Shown here one piece after another: positions 8,310-15,506 of a DNA stretch of 64,000 nt. The DNA is from Methanomicrobiales archaeon HGW-Methanomicrobiales-1 (GTDB taxonomy: Archaea; Halobacteriota; Methanomicrobia; Methanomicrobiales; Methanospirillaceae). The notes below the pieces were generated by a model. That model was not told the DNA's origin. It did not search any database and saw nothing but the letters and a program-made list of their open reading frames with translations. The stretch lies in the NCBI GenBank assembly GCA_002839675.1, contig PGYM01000001.1, positions 734,683 to 798,682 on the forward strand, read 5' to 3'. The first letter of the stretch is position 1; each line of letters starts with the position of its first letter. The translations under genes and the position numbers were made by a program.

Positions 8310-9470
8310 TCAGATATACATGCGGGTATCAGTATTTTTCTCTAACTTGACTTTCTTGACCGCAGAGATAAAATCCGTCATGCCGACAGTGACTGCCTCG
8401 CGTCGCACGGCCATCATACCGGCTTCGCGGCAGATTGCCTGGAGCTCGGCACCGGTTGCCTTTTCGGTCATGGCCGATACGACTTCCATGCTCACGTTTT
8501 CCATGTGCATGTTCCGGGAATGGATCTTTAAGATCTCGAGCCGTGAGTCAAGATCGGGCAGGGGGATCTCGATCAACCGGTCGAAACGGCCGGGACGGAG
8601 CAGTGCCGGGTCCAGCATGTCCACACGGTTGGTTGCTGCCATGATTCGCACATCGCCCCGGTTGTCAAACCCGTCCATCTCTGCCAGGAGCTGCATAAGG
8701 GTGCGCTGGACTTCAGCACTTCCCGAAGTCCCGTCATTGGTGCGCATGCTGCCTACCGCATCGATCTCATCGATAAAGACAATGGCAGGAGCCCGTTCGC
8801 GGGCAAGCTGGAACAGTTCGCGGACAAGGCCGGCTCCTTCGCCAATGAACTTGTGCACGAGCTCGCTTCCCGACATGCGGATGAAGGTGGCCTTTGCTTC
8901 GTGGGCTACGGCTTTTGCAATCAGGGTTTTACCGGTTCCCGGTGCCCCGTAGAGCAAGATACCCTTTGGTGGCTCGACACCTACGCGCTTGAATATCTCT
9001 GGTCGTGTCAGCGGGTATTCGACCGCTTCACGGACTTCTTTGATCTCTTCAACAAGGCCCCCGATCTGGGCGTAGCTGATATCCGGTGATTCCTCGAGTT
9101 CCATGACCCGGACCCGGGAGTCGTAGATATTGCCGATCACTTTGACAATCGAGAGGGCGTTGTTGACGGCAACTTTTGCGCCTTGTTTGATCTGCGGGCG
9201 GAGTTCTTCAGATACCAAGGTCAGGTATTCCTGGTTATTGCCCTGCTGACGAAGATAGATCTCCCCGTTGTCAAGAATATCGACAACTACGGCGACAAAG
9301 AGCGGCATGCGCTTTAACTGGTTGTTCTCGCGCTTGAGCTGGCCGTTCTCCTTCTGGAGATCGTCCACTTTCACCTTCAGGTCGAGCAGGGTGGCCTCCA
9401 GCTCATTGAGCTGGATCTGGTACTTGAGCTCATTCTGGGGTGCAGAAGAATTGACGGCAGTATCTTCCAT
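8310..9470 (-). CDS. pan: Proteasome-activating nucleotidase, paralogue 2
   Basis: 386 residues from the ATG at 9470; the frame can be extended to a TTG at 9488 but the promoter position favours ATG. Layout as in PAN1 but with a shorter N-terminus: coiled coil (about 10-52), OB domain (about 55-110), AAA module with [19 protein letters not shown] and RPGRFDR. The C-terminus is DTRMYI, a canonical HbYX motif for docking on the 20S alpha ring, unlike PAN1 (MFA). Both PAN genes have the sequence TTGAGATA shortly before the start. It is divergent from the DUF126 gene across only 38 bases. Confidence 0.95.
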   Translation of the reverse strand: MEDTAVNSSAPQNELKYQIQLNELEATLLDLKVKVDDLQKENGQLKRENNQLKRMPLFVAVVVDILDNGEIYLRQQGNNQEYLTLVSEELRPQIKQGAKVAVNNALSIVKVIGNIYDSRVRVMELEESPDISYAQIGGLVEEIKEVREAVEYPLTRPEIFKRVGVEPPKGILLYGAPGTGKTLIAKAVAHEAKATFIRMSGSELVHKFIGEGAGLVRELFQLARERAPAIVFIDEIDAVGSMRTNDGTSGSAEVQRTLMQLLAEMDGFDNRGDVRIMAATNRVDMLDPALLRPGRFDRLIEIPLPDLDSRLEILKIHSRNMHMENVSMEVVSAMTEKATGAELQAICREAGMMAVRREAVTVGMTDFISAVKKVKLEKNTDTRMYI

Positions 9471-9508
9471 ATCTATCTTATATCTCAATCTTCAAACATT
9501 TATTAGGT
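9471..9508. promoter_or_regulatory. Compact divergent promoter between PAN2 and DUF126
   Basis: TTATATCTC at 9479-9487 is about 27 bases before the DUF126 ATG at 9509, which predicts a leaderless transcript. On the other strand TAATAAAT (9499-9506) is about 30 bases from the PAN2 ATG, predicting a leader of a few bases. The two core promoters thus interlock within 38 bases, so only one may be occupied at a time. Confidence 0.5.
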
Positions 9509-9928
9509 ATGATTTTGCTAATCAGGGGAAGAGGAATTTCTACGGGGAAGGCAAGCGGCCCGCTGCTTGTCAGCCCGCAACCGATCTCGTTTCTGGGCGG
9601 TGTGGATCCGGAGTCCGGCATTATTGTAGAGAAAGGCCACCCGCTCAACGGGCAGTGTATTGCCGGCAAAGTGCTGGTCTTTCCCTATGGCAAGGGTTCA
9701 ACGGTCGGCTCCTATGTGCTCTATGCGCTGAGTCAGAACAAACATGCGCCAACAGCCATCGTGAATGCAGAGGCAGAAGCGATCATCGCTACGGGTGCGA
9801 TTATCGGAAAAATTCCTATGATCGACCGGATTGATGTATCCCTCACCCGGTTGAAGGATGGGACCCATGTAACGGTCGATGGCGGGATTGGTGAGATGGA
9901 ATATGAGGGTGAACTTGCTCCGGCCTGA
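9509..9928 (+). CDS. Phosphomevalonate dehydratase small subunit (DUF126, aconitase X swivel domain)
   Basis: 139 residues with the swivel-domain pattern of aconitase X small subunits: RGRGISTGKASGPLLVS at the start, then IAGKVLVFPYGKGSTVGSYVLYAL and NAEAEAIIATGAIIGKIPMID. In archaea this subunit pairs with a DUF521 large subunit to dehydrate mevalonate 5-phosphate to trans-anhydromevalonate phosphate in the archaeal mevalonate pathway to isoprenoid lipids. The large subunit is not in the window. The gene appears to have a leaderless promoter shared with PAN2. Confidence 0.92.
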   Translation: MILLIRGRGISTGKASGPLLVSPQPISFLGGVDPESGIIVEKGHPLNGQCIAGKVLVFPYGKGSTVGSYVLYALSQNKHAPTAIVNAEAEAIIATGAIIGKIPMIDRIDVSLTRLKDGTHVTVDGGIGEMEYEGELAPA

Positions 9929-9972
9929 TGCATGAGCACAAACATCATATACTCCGGATTGCACTTTCTGGT

Positions 9973-10431
9973 ATGAAGAATCGAATCATCCTATCTCTGG
10001 TTTTTCTTATCTGTATCGCACTTGCGATTGCCGGTTGTACGGGAACGCAGACTACATCCGCAGCCTCTCCAACCGGGACAACTACCGGTTCTTCAGGTTC
10101 ATCTGCTGCCGGGAATCTGGCTGTCTCGCCAACCGATGCAGTGCCTGACTATAATATGGTCACGGTTGATGTCGGCGAGAAAGATTACCTGGGTAACATT
10201 CCGGTCATCTTCCAGGGTGGCATGGGCCAGATCCATGTAAAAAAGATCGATGTGACCTTGTACCGTTCTGACGGGCAGATTAAGACCGCGACCATTGGCA
10301 TAAATAAAGGCGATCAGGCTGAACTTGAAGGCACCAAACAGACCGATCGTGTGGTTGTCCGGGTATCCATGGACAACGGGCAGAGTTTCACGATTAATGA
10401 CGTTCAGAGCCCGTACCGCACCCGCCAGTAA
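9973..10431 (+). CDS. Predicted lipoprotein
   Basis: The frame is open from 9928, but the ATG at 9973 places a proper signal peptide at the N-terminus (MKNR, hydrophobic core, lipobox IAGC with Cys22). The protein is then 152 residues. A Thr/Ser/Gly-rich spacer of about 30 residues follows, typical of archaeal wall-spanning linkers, then a compact beta-rich domain of about 95 residues (YNMVTVDVGEKDYLGNIPVIFQGGMGQ...). The domain is common in methanogen surface proteins but has no known ligand. Confidence 0.8.
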   Translation: MKNRIILSLVFLICIALAIAGCTGTQTTSAASPTGTTTGSSGSSAAGNLAVSPTDAVPDYNMVTVDVGEKDYLGNIPVIFQGGMGQIHVKKIDVTLYRSDGQIKTATIGINKGDQAELEGTKQTDRVVVRVSMDNGQSFTINDVQSPYRTRQ

Positions 10432-10480
10432 AATCTCTCTCCTCTCTTTTTGACAGGATTTTTAAGGACAATTAATTATC

Positions 10481-11599
10481 ATGCAGGTAAACTGGCGACA
10501 GATTCACGCGGCACGTAACTCGTATGCAGCACTACAGGCAGCATGCGAACCGTCAGGATTTTCCTTACGTCTTGTGGAACCTCCTGAAGCAGAGGTTACC
10601 TGCTACAGTCTCAACTCGCTAAATGAGCCGTATTATCGTGAAGAGATCGCGGGAGCGGACTGTATTACCATTGTCGGGGGTCCCCACGCAACCGCCTGTC
10701 CCGGTGAGGTGGCCGCATATGCCGACTATGTAATCGTCGGGGAAGGGGAGTACACGCTGCCCCGGCTGTTAGAAGAGATCGAGCGTGGGGGCACCGGAAT
10801 AATCCCGGGTGTGGTGACCCGCGATTACTGCACGCCCGTCACATCGTGTGTTCGTCTCGACGCATATCCTGCATTTTCTGCAAAGCAGGGATTTGTGGAG
10901 TGCTCGCGGGGGTGCCCGTTTGCCTGCGGGTACTGCCAGACCCCGCATATATTCGGTCACTGCATGCGGCACCGCTCGATAGATACGATTGCCGAATTCT
11001 CGAACCGGTACGAGCATGCCAGGTTTGTCACGCCCAATGCCTTTGCCTATGGCTCGGATGGTATCCATCCCCGCTGGGAGAAGATTGAGGCACTCTTCAA
11101 AAGACTCAACAACCAGATCTTTTTTGGTACCTTTCCTTCCGAAGTGCGCCCGGAATTTGTCTGCAGGGAATCTCTTGCTCTTGTAAACCAGTACTGCACG
11201 AACACGAAACTCCACTTCGGGGCACAGTCAGGGAGCGATGCGGTGCTCAAACGATTGCATCGCGGGCATACCGTGGATGATGTGATCCATGCAGTTGAGC
11301 TGTGCACGGAGTCCGGCATCACCCCGGTCGTGGATTTTATCGTTGGATTTCCTTTCGAGAGCGACGAAGAACAGCTGGCAACGGTGAACCAGATTCGCGA
11401 TGTGGCACGGTCGGGAAAAGTCCACGTCCACCGGTTCATCCCGTTGCCCGGAACCCCTCTCGCCGGAACAACCGCGCGTCCTCTCCTGAAGGAGACCGAA
11501 AAGGCCTGCGGAAAACTCGCTTTGGCGGGAAAAATCACGGGTTCATGGAGTGAACCGGAGATAAGGTTTTTTAGACCCTCTTCAAATGATATACCATGA
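10481..11599 (+). CDS. B12-binding-type radical SAM protein (TIGR04013-like)
   Basis: 372 residues. The N-terminal 120 residues resemble a cobalamin-binding fold (CITIVGGPHATACPGEVA, then VIVGEGEYTLPRLLEEI), although the B12 His motif is not evident. The radical SAM core carries the [4Fe-4S] motif C145-xxx-C149-xx-C152 (SRGCPFACGYCQTP). The C-terminal part has VDFIVGFPFESDEEQ and HVHRFIPLPGTPLA, as in the MiaB/HemN-like group. The reaction is unknown. The stop overlaps the start of the phosphoesterase gene in an ATGA, so the two are co-translated. Confidence 0.85.
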   Translation: MQVNWRQIHAARNSYAALQAACEPSGFSLRLVEPPEAEVTCYSLNSLNEPYYREEIAGADCITIVGGPHATACPGEVAAYADYVIVGEGEYTLPRLLEEIERGGTGIIPGVVTRDYCTPVTSCVRLDAYPAFSAKQGFVECSRGCPFACGYCQTPHIFGHCMRHRSIDTIAEFSNRYEHARFVTPNAFAYGSDGIHPRWEKIEALFKRLNNQIFFGTFPSEVRPEFVCRESLALVNQYCTNTKLHFGAQSGSDAVLKRLHRGHTVDDVIHAVELCTESGITPVVDFIVGFPFESDEEQLATVNQIRDVARSGKVHVHRFIPLPGTPLAGTTARPLLKETEKACGKLALAGKITGSWSEPEIRFFRPSSNDIP

Positions 11600-12237
11600 A
11601 AGATGTGCTATTGATAGCAGATCTCCATGGTCAATTCGGTAAAATTGATTCATTTCTGGAATTGAATCCAGAAGCGGTATTTATTGCAGGAGACATCACC
11701 AATATGGGTCCAGTTGACACGGTCGACGACGTGCTTTCACGCATCGACGTCCCGTGTTTTGCAGTTCCCGGAAACTGTGACCCGCGTGAGATTCTCGAGA
11801 CACTTGAACACTCCGACGCCGTCAGCCTCCATGGTTCCAGTATCAACCTTGGCAAGATGACGATCGCAGGTTGTGGCGGATCCAACCCCACACCGTTCGG
11901 AACCCCGTTCGAGCTGACCGACAAGCAGATAGATGACGTGTTGAACAGCGCGATGAAAAAGATGGAGAAATCAGTCCACAATGTACTGCTCTGCCATGCA
12001 CCTCCCTACGAGATTCTCGACAAGCCCGGCAACGAGCATATCGGGAGCCACAGTATCCGGAAACACATGAAATCATTCGATATCGTGTGCTGTGCCCATA
12101 TTCATGAGGCACGGGGTATTATGGATGTCGAAGGAGTAAAAATTGTAAATCCAGGCCCGGCAAGTGACGGGAACTGTGCGATGATCCACTTCGGCAACGA
12201 AGCAAAGGACATCAAGATTGAACTGCTGACCGTTTAG
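11596..12237 (+). CDS. Calcineurin-like metallophosphoesterase
   Basis: 213 residues of the YfcE/MJ0936-like phosphodiesterase type. Metal-binding motifs in order: IADLHGQ, AGDITNMG, PGNCDPREI, LLCHAPPYE and CAHIHEARG. It hydrolyses phosphodiester or phosphomonoester bonds with a two-metal centre; the natural substrate is unknown. The start ATG lies inside the end of the radical SAM gene (ATGA overlap). Its 3-prime end overlaps the convergent CyaB gene by 26 bases (12212-12237). Confidence 0.9.
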   Translation: MKDVLLIADLHGQFGKIDSFLELNPEAVFIAGDITNMGPVDTVDDVLSRIDVPCFAVPGNCDPREILETLEHSDAVSLHGSSINLGKMTIAGCGGSNPTPFGTPFELTDKQIDDVLNSAMKKMEKSVHNVLLCHAPPYEILDKPGNEHIGSHSIRKHMKSFDIVCCAHIHEARGIMDVEGVKIVNPGPASDGNCAMIHFGNEAKDIKIELLTV

Positions 12238-12754
12238 ACAGGAGCAGTTCAAGGTACGAGGCGAGCAATGGCTCGCCGGATACACCAATCTCTTTTGCAA
12301 TTTTCTCAATCAGGACAGCGGCATTGGTATTCTCATCTTCGGCCATGATCTCGATCTCGACAAAGGTGCCGAGCTCATCGACTTCGTCGAGTGAGATTGC
12401 AGATCCGGAGAATTTGTAATTCTCGCGCCACTTGTTGACTTCGGTTGTTTTGGTAAATCCGAGGCGGTCGAGCATGGTTTCAAACACTTCGCCGGATTCA
12501 ACTGCGGTGTTTAACTCCTCCCTTGCTTTGAGGCCGAACTTTTTGATCTTTGCACCTTTGTACGTTACAACAGCGTGGTTATTGGTGTACCGGACCCGGA
12601 CTGCCTCATCGGTCTGGCCGAAATCCCGGTGGGGGGCGTTATAGTAGATATCGTGTTCGTGTATCCTGCCCGAACATACTGCACCTTTTTCCAGCAGCAG
12701 TTTGCGGACGGGTTCAAGCGAAGAAACTCTGACTTTTAATTCAACTTCGAGCAT
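12212..12754 (-). CDS. CYTH-domain protein, class IV adenylate cyclase (CyaB) family
   Basis: 180 residues. The N-terminus carries the ExExK signature (LEVELKV), followed by alternating charged strands (YYNAPHRDFGQTDEAVRVRY, AVVTYKGAKIKKFGLKARE) that line the CYTH tunnel. Members bind triphosphates with divalent metal; known activities are adenylate cyclase and inorganic or thiamine triphosphatase. In archaea the activity is mostly untested, so a triphosphatase is at least as likely. It overlaps the 3-prime end of the phosphoesterase gene tail to tail. Confidence 0.9.
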   Translation of the reverse strand: MLEVELKVRVSSLEPVRKLLLEKGAVCSGRIHEHDIYYNAPHRDFGQTDEAVRVRYTNNHAVVTYKGAKIKKFGLKAREELNTAVESGEVFETMLDRLGFTKTTEVNKWRENYKFSGSAISLDEVDELGTFVEIEIMAEDENTNAAVLIEKIAKEIGVSGEPLLASYLELLLSKRSAVQS

Positions 12755-12798
12755 AGGCGTGCTACACTTTTATCTGTCATCGTAGCGACTTAATATAG

Positions 12799-12804
12799 TC
12801 AGGT
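12799..12804 (+). promoter_or_regulatory. Ribosome binding site of the FKBP gene
   Basis: AGGTGA lies five bases before the ATG at 12810 and supports that start. Confidence 0.7.
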
Positions 12805-12809
12805 GAAGC

Positions 12810-13487
12810 ATGGCGATAAAAGAAGGAGATTTTATTAAACTGAGTTATACCGGCAAAGTGAATGGCAATGTTTTTGATACCACTTTTGAAGAAGAGGCAA
12901 AAACTGCCGGTATCCACAGCCCGAATGCGATTTACGGCCCGGTAACGATATGTGTCGGCCAGAAACATGTGATTCTCGGTCTTGACGAAACACTTGTGGG
13001 CAAGAAAGCCGGTGACGAGGGCGATGTAACCGTTGCTCCGGAAAAGGCATTCGGCGAACGCGATATGAAGCGTGTCCAGTCATTCCCCAAGAACAAGTTC
13101 TCCCAGAAACCCGTCCGCGGTATGCCCGTGAAGATGGATGAGCTGGGAGAAGGCACGGTTGTCGATGTGATTGGCAGCCGCGTTCTTGTTGACTTCAACG
13201 CCCCCCTTGCCGGCCAGACGCTCGAGTACCATTACAAGATTGAAGAAGTGGTAACAGAACCGCTCGAAGAGCTCAAGGGCCTTATTCGCCTGTATGCAGG
13301 AAGGGAGATGGAAGCAACCCTCGAAGATGGCAAGGCAACGGTCATCCTCCCGGCAGGGATCAACTATGACCGCCGCTGGATGCTCTGGCGTGGCCGAATC
13401 ATTCATGAAGGTTTTGAGCAGATCCAGGGAATCTCCGAGATTATTCTCGTAGAATCCTACAAGAAACCTGAGAAGAAAGAAGAATAA
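12810..13487 (+). CDS. FKBP-type peptidyl-prolyl isomerase (SlyD-like)
   Basis: 225 residues. The FKBP core is split by an insert-in-flap domain: FIKLSYTGKVNGNVFDTTFEE, then VILGLDETLVGKKAGDEGDVTVAPEKAFGERD, the flap insert with PVRGMPV and GTVVDVIGSRVLVDFNAPLAGQTL, then the rest. A C-terminal extension of about 75 residues (ELKGLIRLYAGREMEATL...) occurs in the long archaeal FKBPs. It catalyses proline isomerisation and acts as a holding chaperone in the cytoplasm. Confidence 0.93.
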   Translation: MAIKEGDFIKLSYTGKVNGNVFDTTFEEEAKTAGIHSPNAIYGPVTICVGQKHVILGLDETLVGKKAGDEGDVTVAPEKAFGERDMKRVQSFPKNKFSQKPVRGMPVKMDELGEGTVVDVIGSRVLVDFNAPLAGQTLEYHYKIEEVVTEPLEELKGLIRLYAGREMEATLEDGKATVILPAGINYDRRWMLWRGRIIHEGFEQIQGISEIILVESYKKPEKKEE

Positions 13488-13530
13488 TTTCTTTTTTTAA
13501 AACCGTTTTTTTTTAAAATTTTTTTGATTC
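13488..13530 (+). terminator. T-run terminator after the FKBP gene
   Basis: Three T-runs of seven to eight bases (about 13492-13498, 13506-13513 and 13519-13525) directly after the stop, the usual archaeal terminator form. Confidence 0.55.
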
Positions 13531-13683
13531 GCCATTGTTTTTAGTGGATAACAAAGAGGGGAACTGATGCCCCCGTACCTTAAGGATCTCCAGTCGCCTT
13601 AGTGGGGTGTAATTGTGGCGGCCTGAGGACAATCATCCGTTTGATCCTGATGAGGTGCTTGAGTGGTTCCCGGATGCCATATG

Positions 13684-13812
13684 TGGGGGGTCAGTGGGGG
13701 CATTTTGGTTTTATACGGAATGGGGATATCTGAATTGTTATCGTCGTATTTTTTCTGGATTACCTGCCCGGTCCGGGCCGTTGTATTGCAAATGTCCCTC
13801 ACTGACCCCCCA
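13684..13812. repeat. Long inverted repeat with 17-base arms
   Basis: The arm TGGGGGGTCAGTGGGGG (13684-13700) pairs with 13796-13812, with 16 of 17 positions complementary and the last a G-T. The loop is 95 bases. A related but diverged G-rich unit is at about 13892-13914. Confidence 0.7.
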
Positions 13813-13905
13813 TCACCCCCTTTGGTTTTCGGTCAGGATTTGTTGCATTTCACGGAGAAAATTTAACTCAATTGTGTTGGGGGGGAGCGTAAGGGGGTCG
13901 GATGG

Positions 13906-13937
13906 GGACAAATGTAATTTGCGGCGATCATTTGTCC
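13906..13937. repeat. Hairpin with 9-base perfect stem
   Basis: GGACAAATG at 13906-13914 and CATTTGTCC at 13929-13937, with a 14-base loop. It lies about 30 bases before a TATA-like sequence. Confidence 0.55.
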
Positions 13938-13964
13938 AGTGCAACGCCCTTTACCATGGACAGG

Positions 13965-13975
13965 ATATATAAAAA
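13965..13975 (+). promoter_or_regulatory. TATA-like box before a 43-residue ORF
   Basis: GATATATAAAA is a good match to an archaeal TATA box. A start about 26 bases on would fall just inside or after the ATG at 13984, so it may drive a leaderless small gene or a non-coding RNA. Confidence 0.4.
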
Positions 13976-13983
13976 CCGTGTCC

Positions 13984-14115
13984 ATGAAATTTCGACCCAG
14001 CATTAAAAATAATCTGATTACCGAATCGCCCCGCAAGGCTCTGCTGAGGTGGCCAGACAGCATCCTGGAGATTGGAGAAATCACAGATCCAATTAAGATT
14101 ATTTTCCCCTTCTGA
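13984..14115 (+). CDS. Possible 43-residue small protein
   Basis: ATG at 13984 to TGA at 14113. The product begins MKFRPSIKNNLITESPRK and ends in a hydrophobic tail DPIKIIFPF. It is short and has no recognised family. In its favour are the TATA-like box just upstream and normal composition; against it are its size and lack of a ribosome site. It is convergent with the SPASM radical SAM gene, so it could in principle be that enzyme's peptide substrate, but nothing shows this directly. Confidence 0.3.
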   Translation: MKFRPSIKNNLITESPRKALLRWPDSILEIGEITDPIKIIFPF

Positions 14116-14129
14116 AAAAACGGACAATT

Positions 14130-15296
14130 TTATTTGGATAACACCGCATGCATCAGGGTCATCATTCCCGCCTTTGTCGGGCGTTTTGGCTGCAACCCGA
14201 ATGGTGAAATAATGGCCATATCCATCTCATCGGAACCGAACATCTCGGTGTTGACCCGCTCATTCATCTCATCAAAGATCCGCTTGTAGGCAATGCAGTG
14301 GGGATCAACACCCTGAATTTTTCCTTCCGTAGGGACTATTGCATTGTAAGGACACCCGCCACGGCAGTACCTGATGTGCGGACATTCTTTGCACGCAGTG
14401 TCTACGAATTCTTTAAACTGCTGCATCCGTTTTCCAGCAGGTGAATTTGCGAGTGTTTCGGGAGTGGGGCTATCTCTCACATGGCCCATCACCCATTCAT
14501 CCATGCCGACGAATCGGTAACAGGGATAGATACTGCCATCGGGACTAATGGCAAAGGTATTGCCCATACAATCGGCAAACGTACATACCGAACCTCTCCG
14601 GGTGGAGACACACCGGCACAGGTCATTGATATTCATAATCTCGATCTTTCCGAAATTTTCAAGATACTTGTCGAGCAGGAAGACCAGCAGTTCACCATAT
14701 ACTGCCGGCTCGAGCGCCCACTGGTTCGGGTTATCGCTGCGGAGTGATGGAAGGGCGGGATGGAGTTTCATCACGAACCCGTTGTCAAGGAAAAACCGGA
14801 AGATCTCTTCTCTTTGCTTTACTGATTCACCGGTAAATGTGCAGATGAACCTGACCTGCAGGCCATGTGCCTTTGCCAGTTCATAGCCCTGCATGGTCTT
14901 TTTAAAATACCCTTCACCGCGCTGGGAGTCGTTGAGCGCTTCCGGGCCATCGATACTGGTGCCGATCGGGATGTTGTATTTCGCAAGAATGTCAGCCAGT
15001 TCCGGGGTGAGCAGCCAGAGGTTGCTCTGCATGGCAAATGTGGGCATGAGGTGGCTTAATCCTTCAGAGAGCAGGGGTAGTGCCTGACGGTAAAAATCCA
15101 CGCCGCCAAGAAGCGGTTCGCCGCCATGGAAGGTGATGGTGACCTGGTCTTTCCGGAAATCCTTGAGCCATTCTACCGTTTGCCTGACCGTTTCAATACT
15201 CATCTTCGGGGATCCTGCTTCAGAGCTCCAGCAGTAACTGCAATGGGCAGGGCACCCGAGTGTCGGGATGAGCATGATATGAAACGGGCTTTTCAT
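14130..15296 (-). CDS. Radical SAM/SPASM protein, anaerobic sulfatase-maturase-like
   Basis: 388 residues. The radical SAM motif is C15-xxx-C19-xx-C22 in PTLGCPAHCSYCW. The C-terminal SPASM domain has its auxiliary-cluster cysteines in CVSTRRGSVCTFADCMG, IYPCYRF, ACKECPHIRYCRGGCPYNAI and DPHCIAYKR. This fits enzymes that modify a peptide or protein, such as anaerobic sulfatase maturases. From memory it fits best a methanogen family (TIGR04083, Mhun_1560) thought to act on short Cys-rich peptides. No sulfatase and no clear Cys-rich peptide gene is adjacent. It appears monocistronic. Confidence 0.88.
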   Translation of the reverse strand: MKSPFHIMLIPTLGCPAHCSYCWSSEAGSPKMSIETVRQTVEWLKDFRKDQVTITFHGGEPLLGGVDFYRQALPLLSEGLSHLMPTFAMQSNLWLLTPELADILAKYNIPIGTSIDGPEALNDSQRGEGYFKKTMQGYELAKAHGLQVRFICTFTGESVKQREEIFRFFLDNGFVMKLHPALPSLRSDNPNQWALEPAVYGELLVFLLDKYLENFGKIEIMNINDLCRCVSTRRGSVCTFADCMGNTFAISPDGSIYPCYRFVGMDEWVMGHVRDSPTPETLANSPAGKRMQQFKEFVDTACKECPHIRYCRGGCPYNAIVPTEGKIQGVDPHCIAYKRIFDEMNERVNTEMFGSDEMDMAIISPFGLQPKRPTKAGMMTLMHAVLSK

Positions 15297-15506
15297 GGAA
15301 TGGATTCCTGATTCTTTCTCTCTTTTTAAAATGTATAATCGTTATTCTTTTGCCGTGCATTGAATGAGTACGAGGGGGAAACTCCCGGTAAATATCATAA
15401 GATTTCCAGGGCCTGCTGACATAAATTTTATATTCTGACTTATATCCCACAAGGTTGATATTGCTCATCGCGGTATAATCATTCAATACGTTCTGGAATG
15501 TCTGTC

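Larger units (their letters stand above)
13531..13983. other. Apparently non-coding region with G-rich inverted repeats
   Basis: No frame here looks like a normal gene. A frame from a TTG at 13613 is open to 13972 (119 residues, eight Cys) but has no ribosome binding site, and its sequence is mostly dictated by G-rich repeats. The region holds three related G-rich segments, two of them forming a long stem, and a possible G-quadruplex run. Confidence 0.5.

Noticed and set aside
8293-8952. 219-codon plus-strand frame opposite PAN2
   Set aside because: Antisense shadow of PAN2, with the same composition as the shadow of PAN1.
13640-13670. Possible C/D box small RNA (TGATGA and CTGA motifs)
   Set aside because: The C box lacks the leading purine, and no paired internal boxes with proper guide spacing were found.
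13613-13972. 119-codon frame with eight Cys, considered as the radical SAM target peptide
   Set aside because: TTG start without ribosome site; its sequence runs through both arms of an inverted repeat; no known family pattern of Cys spacing.
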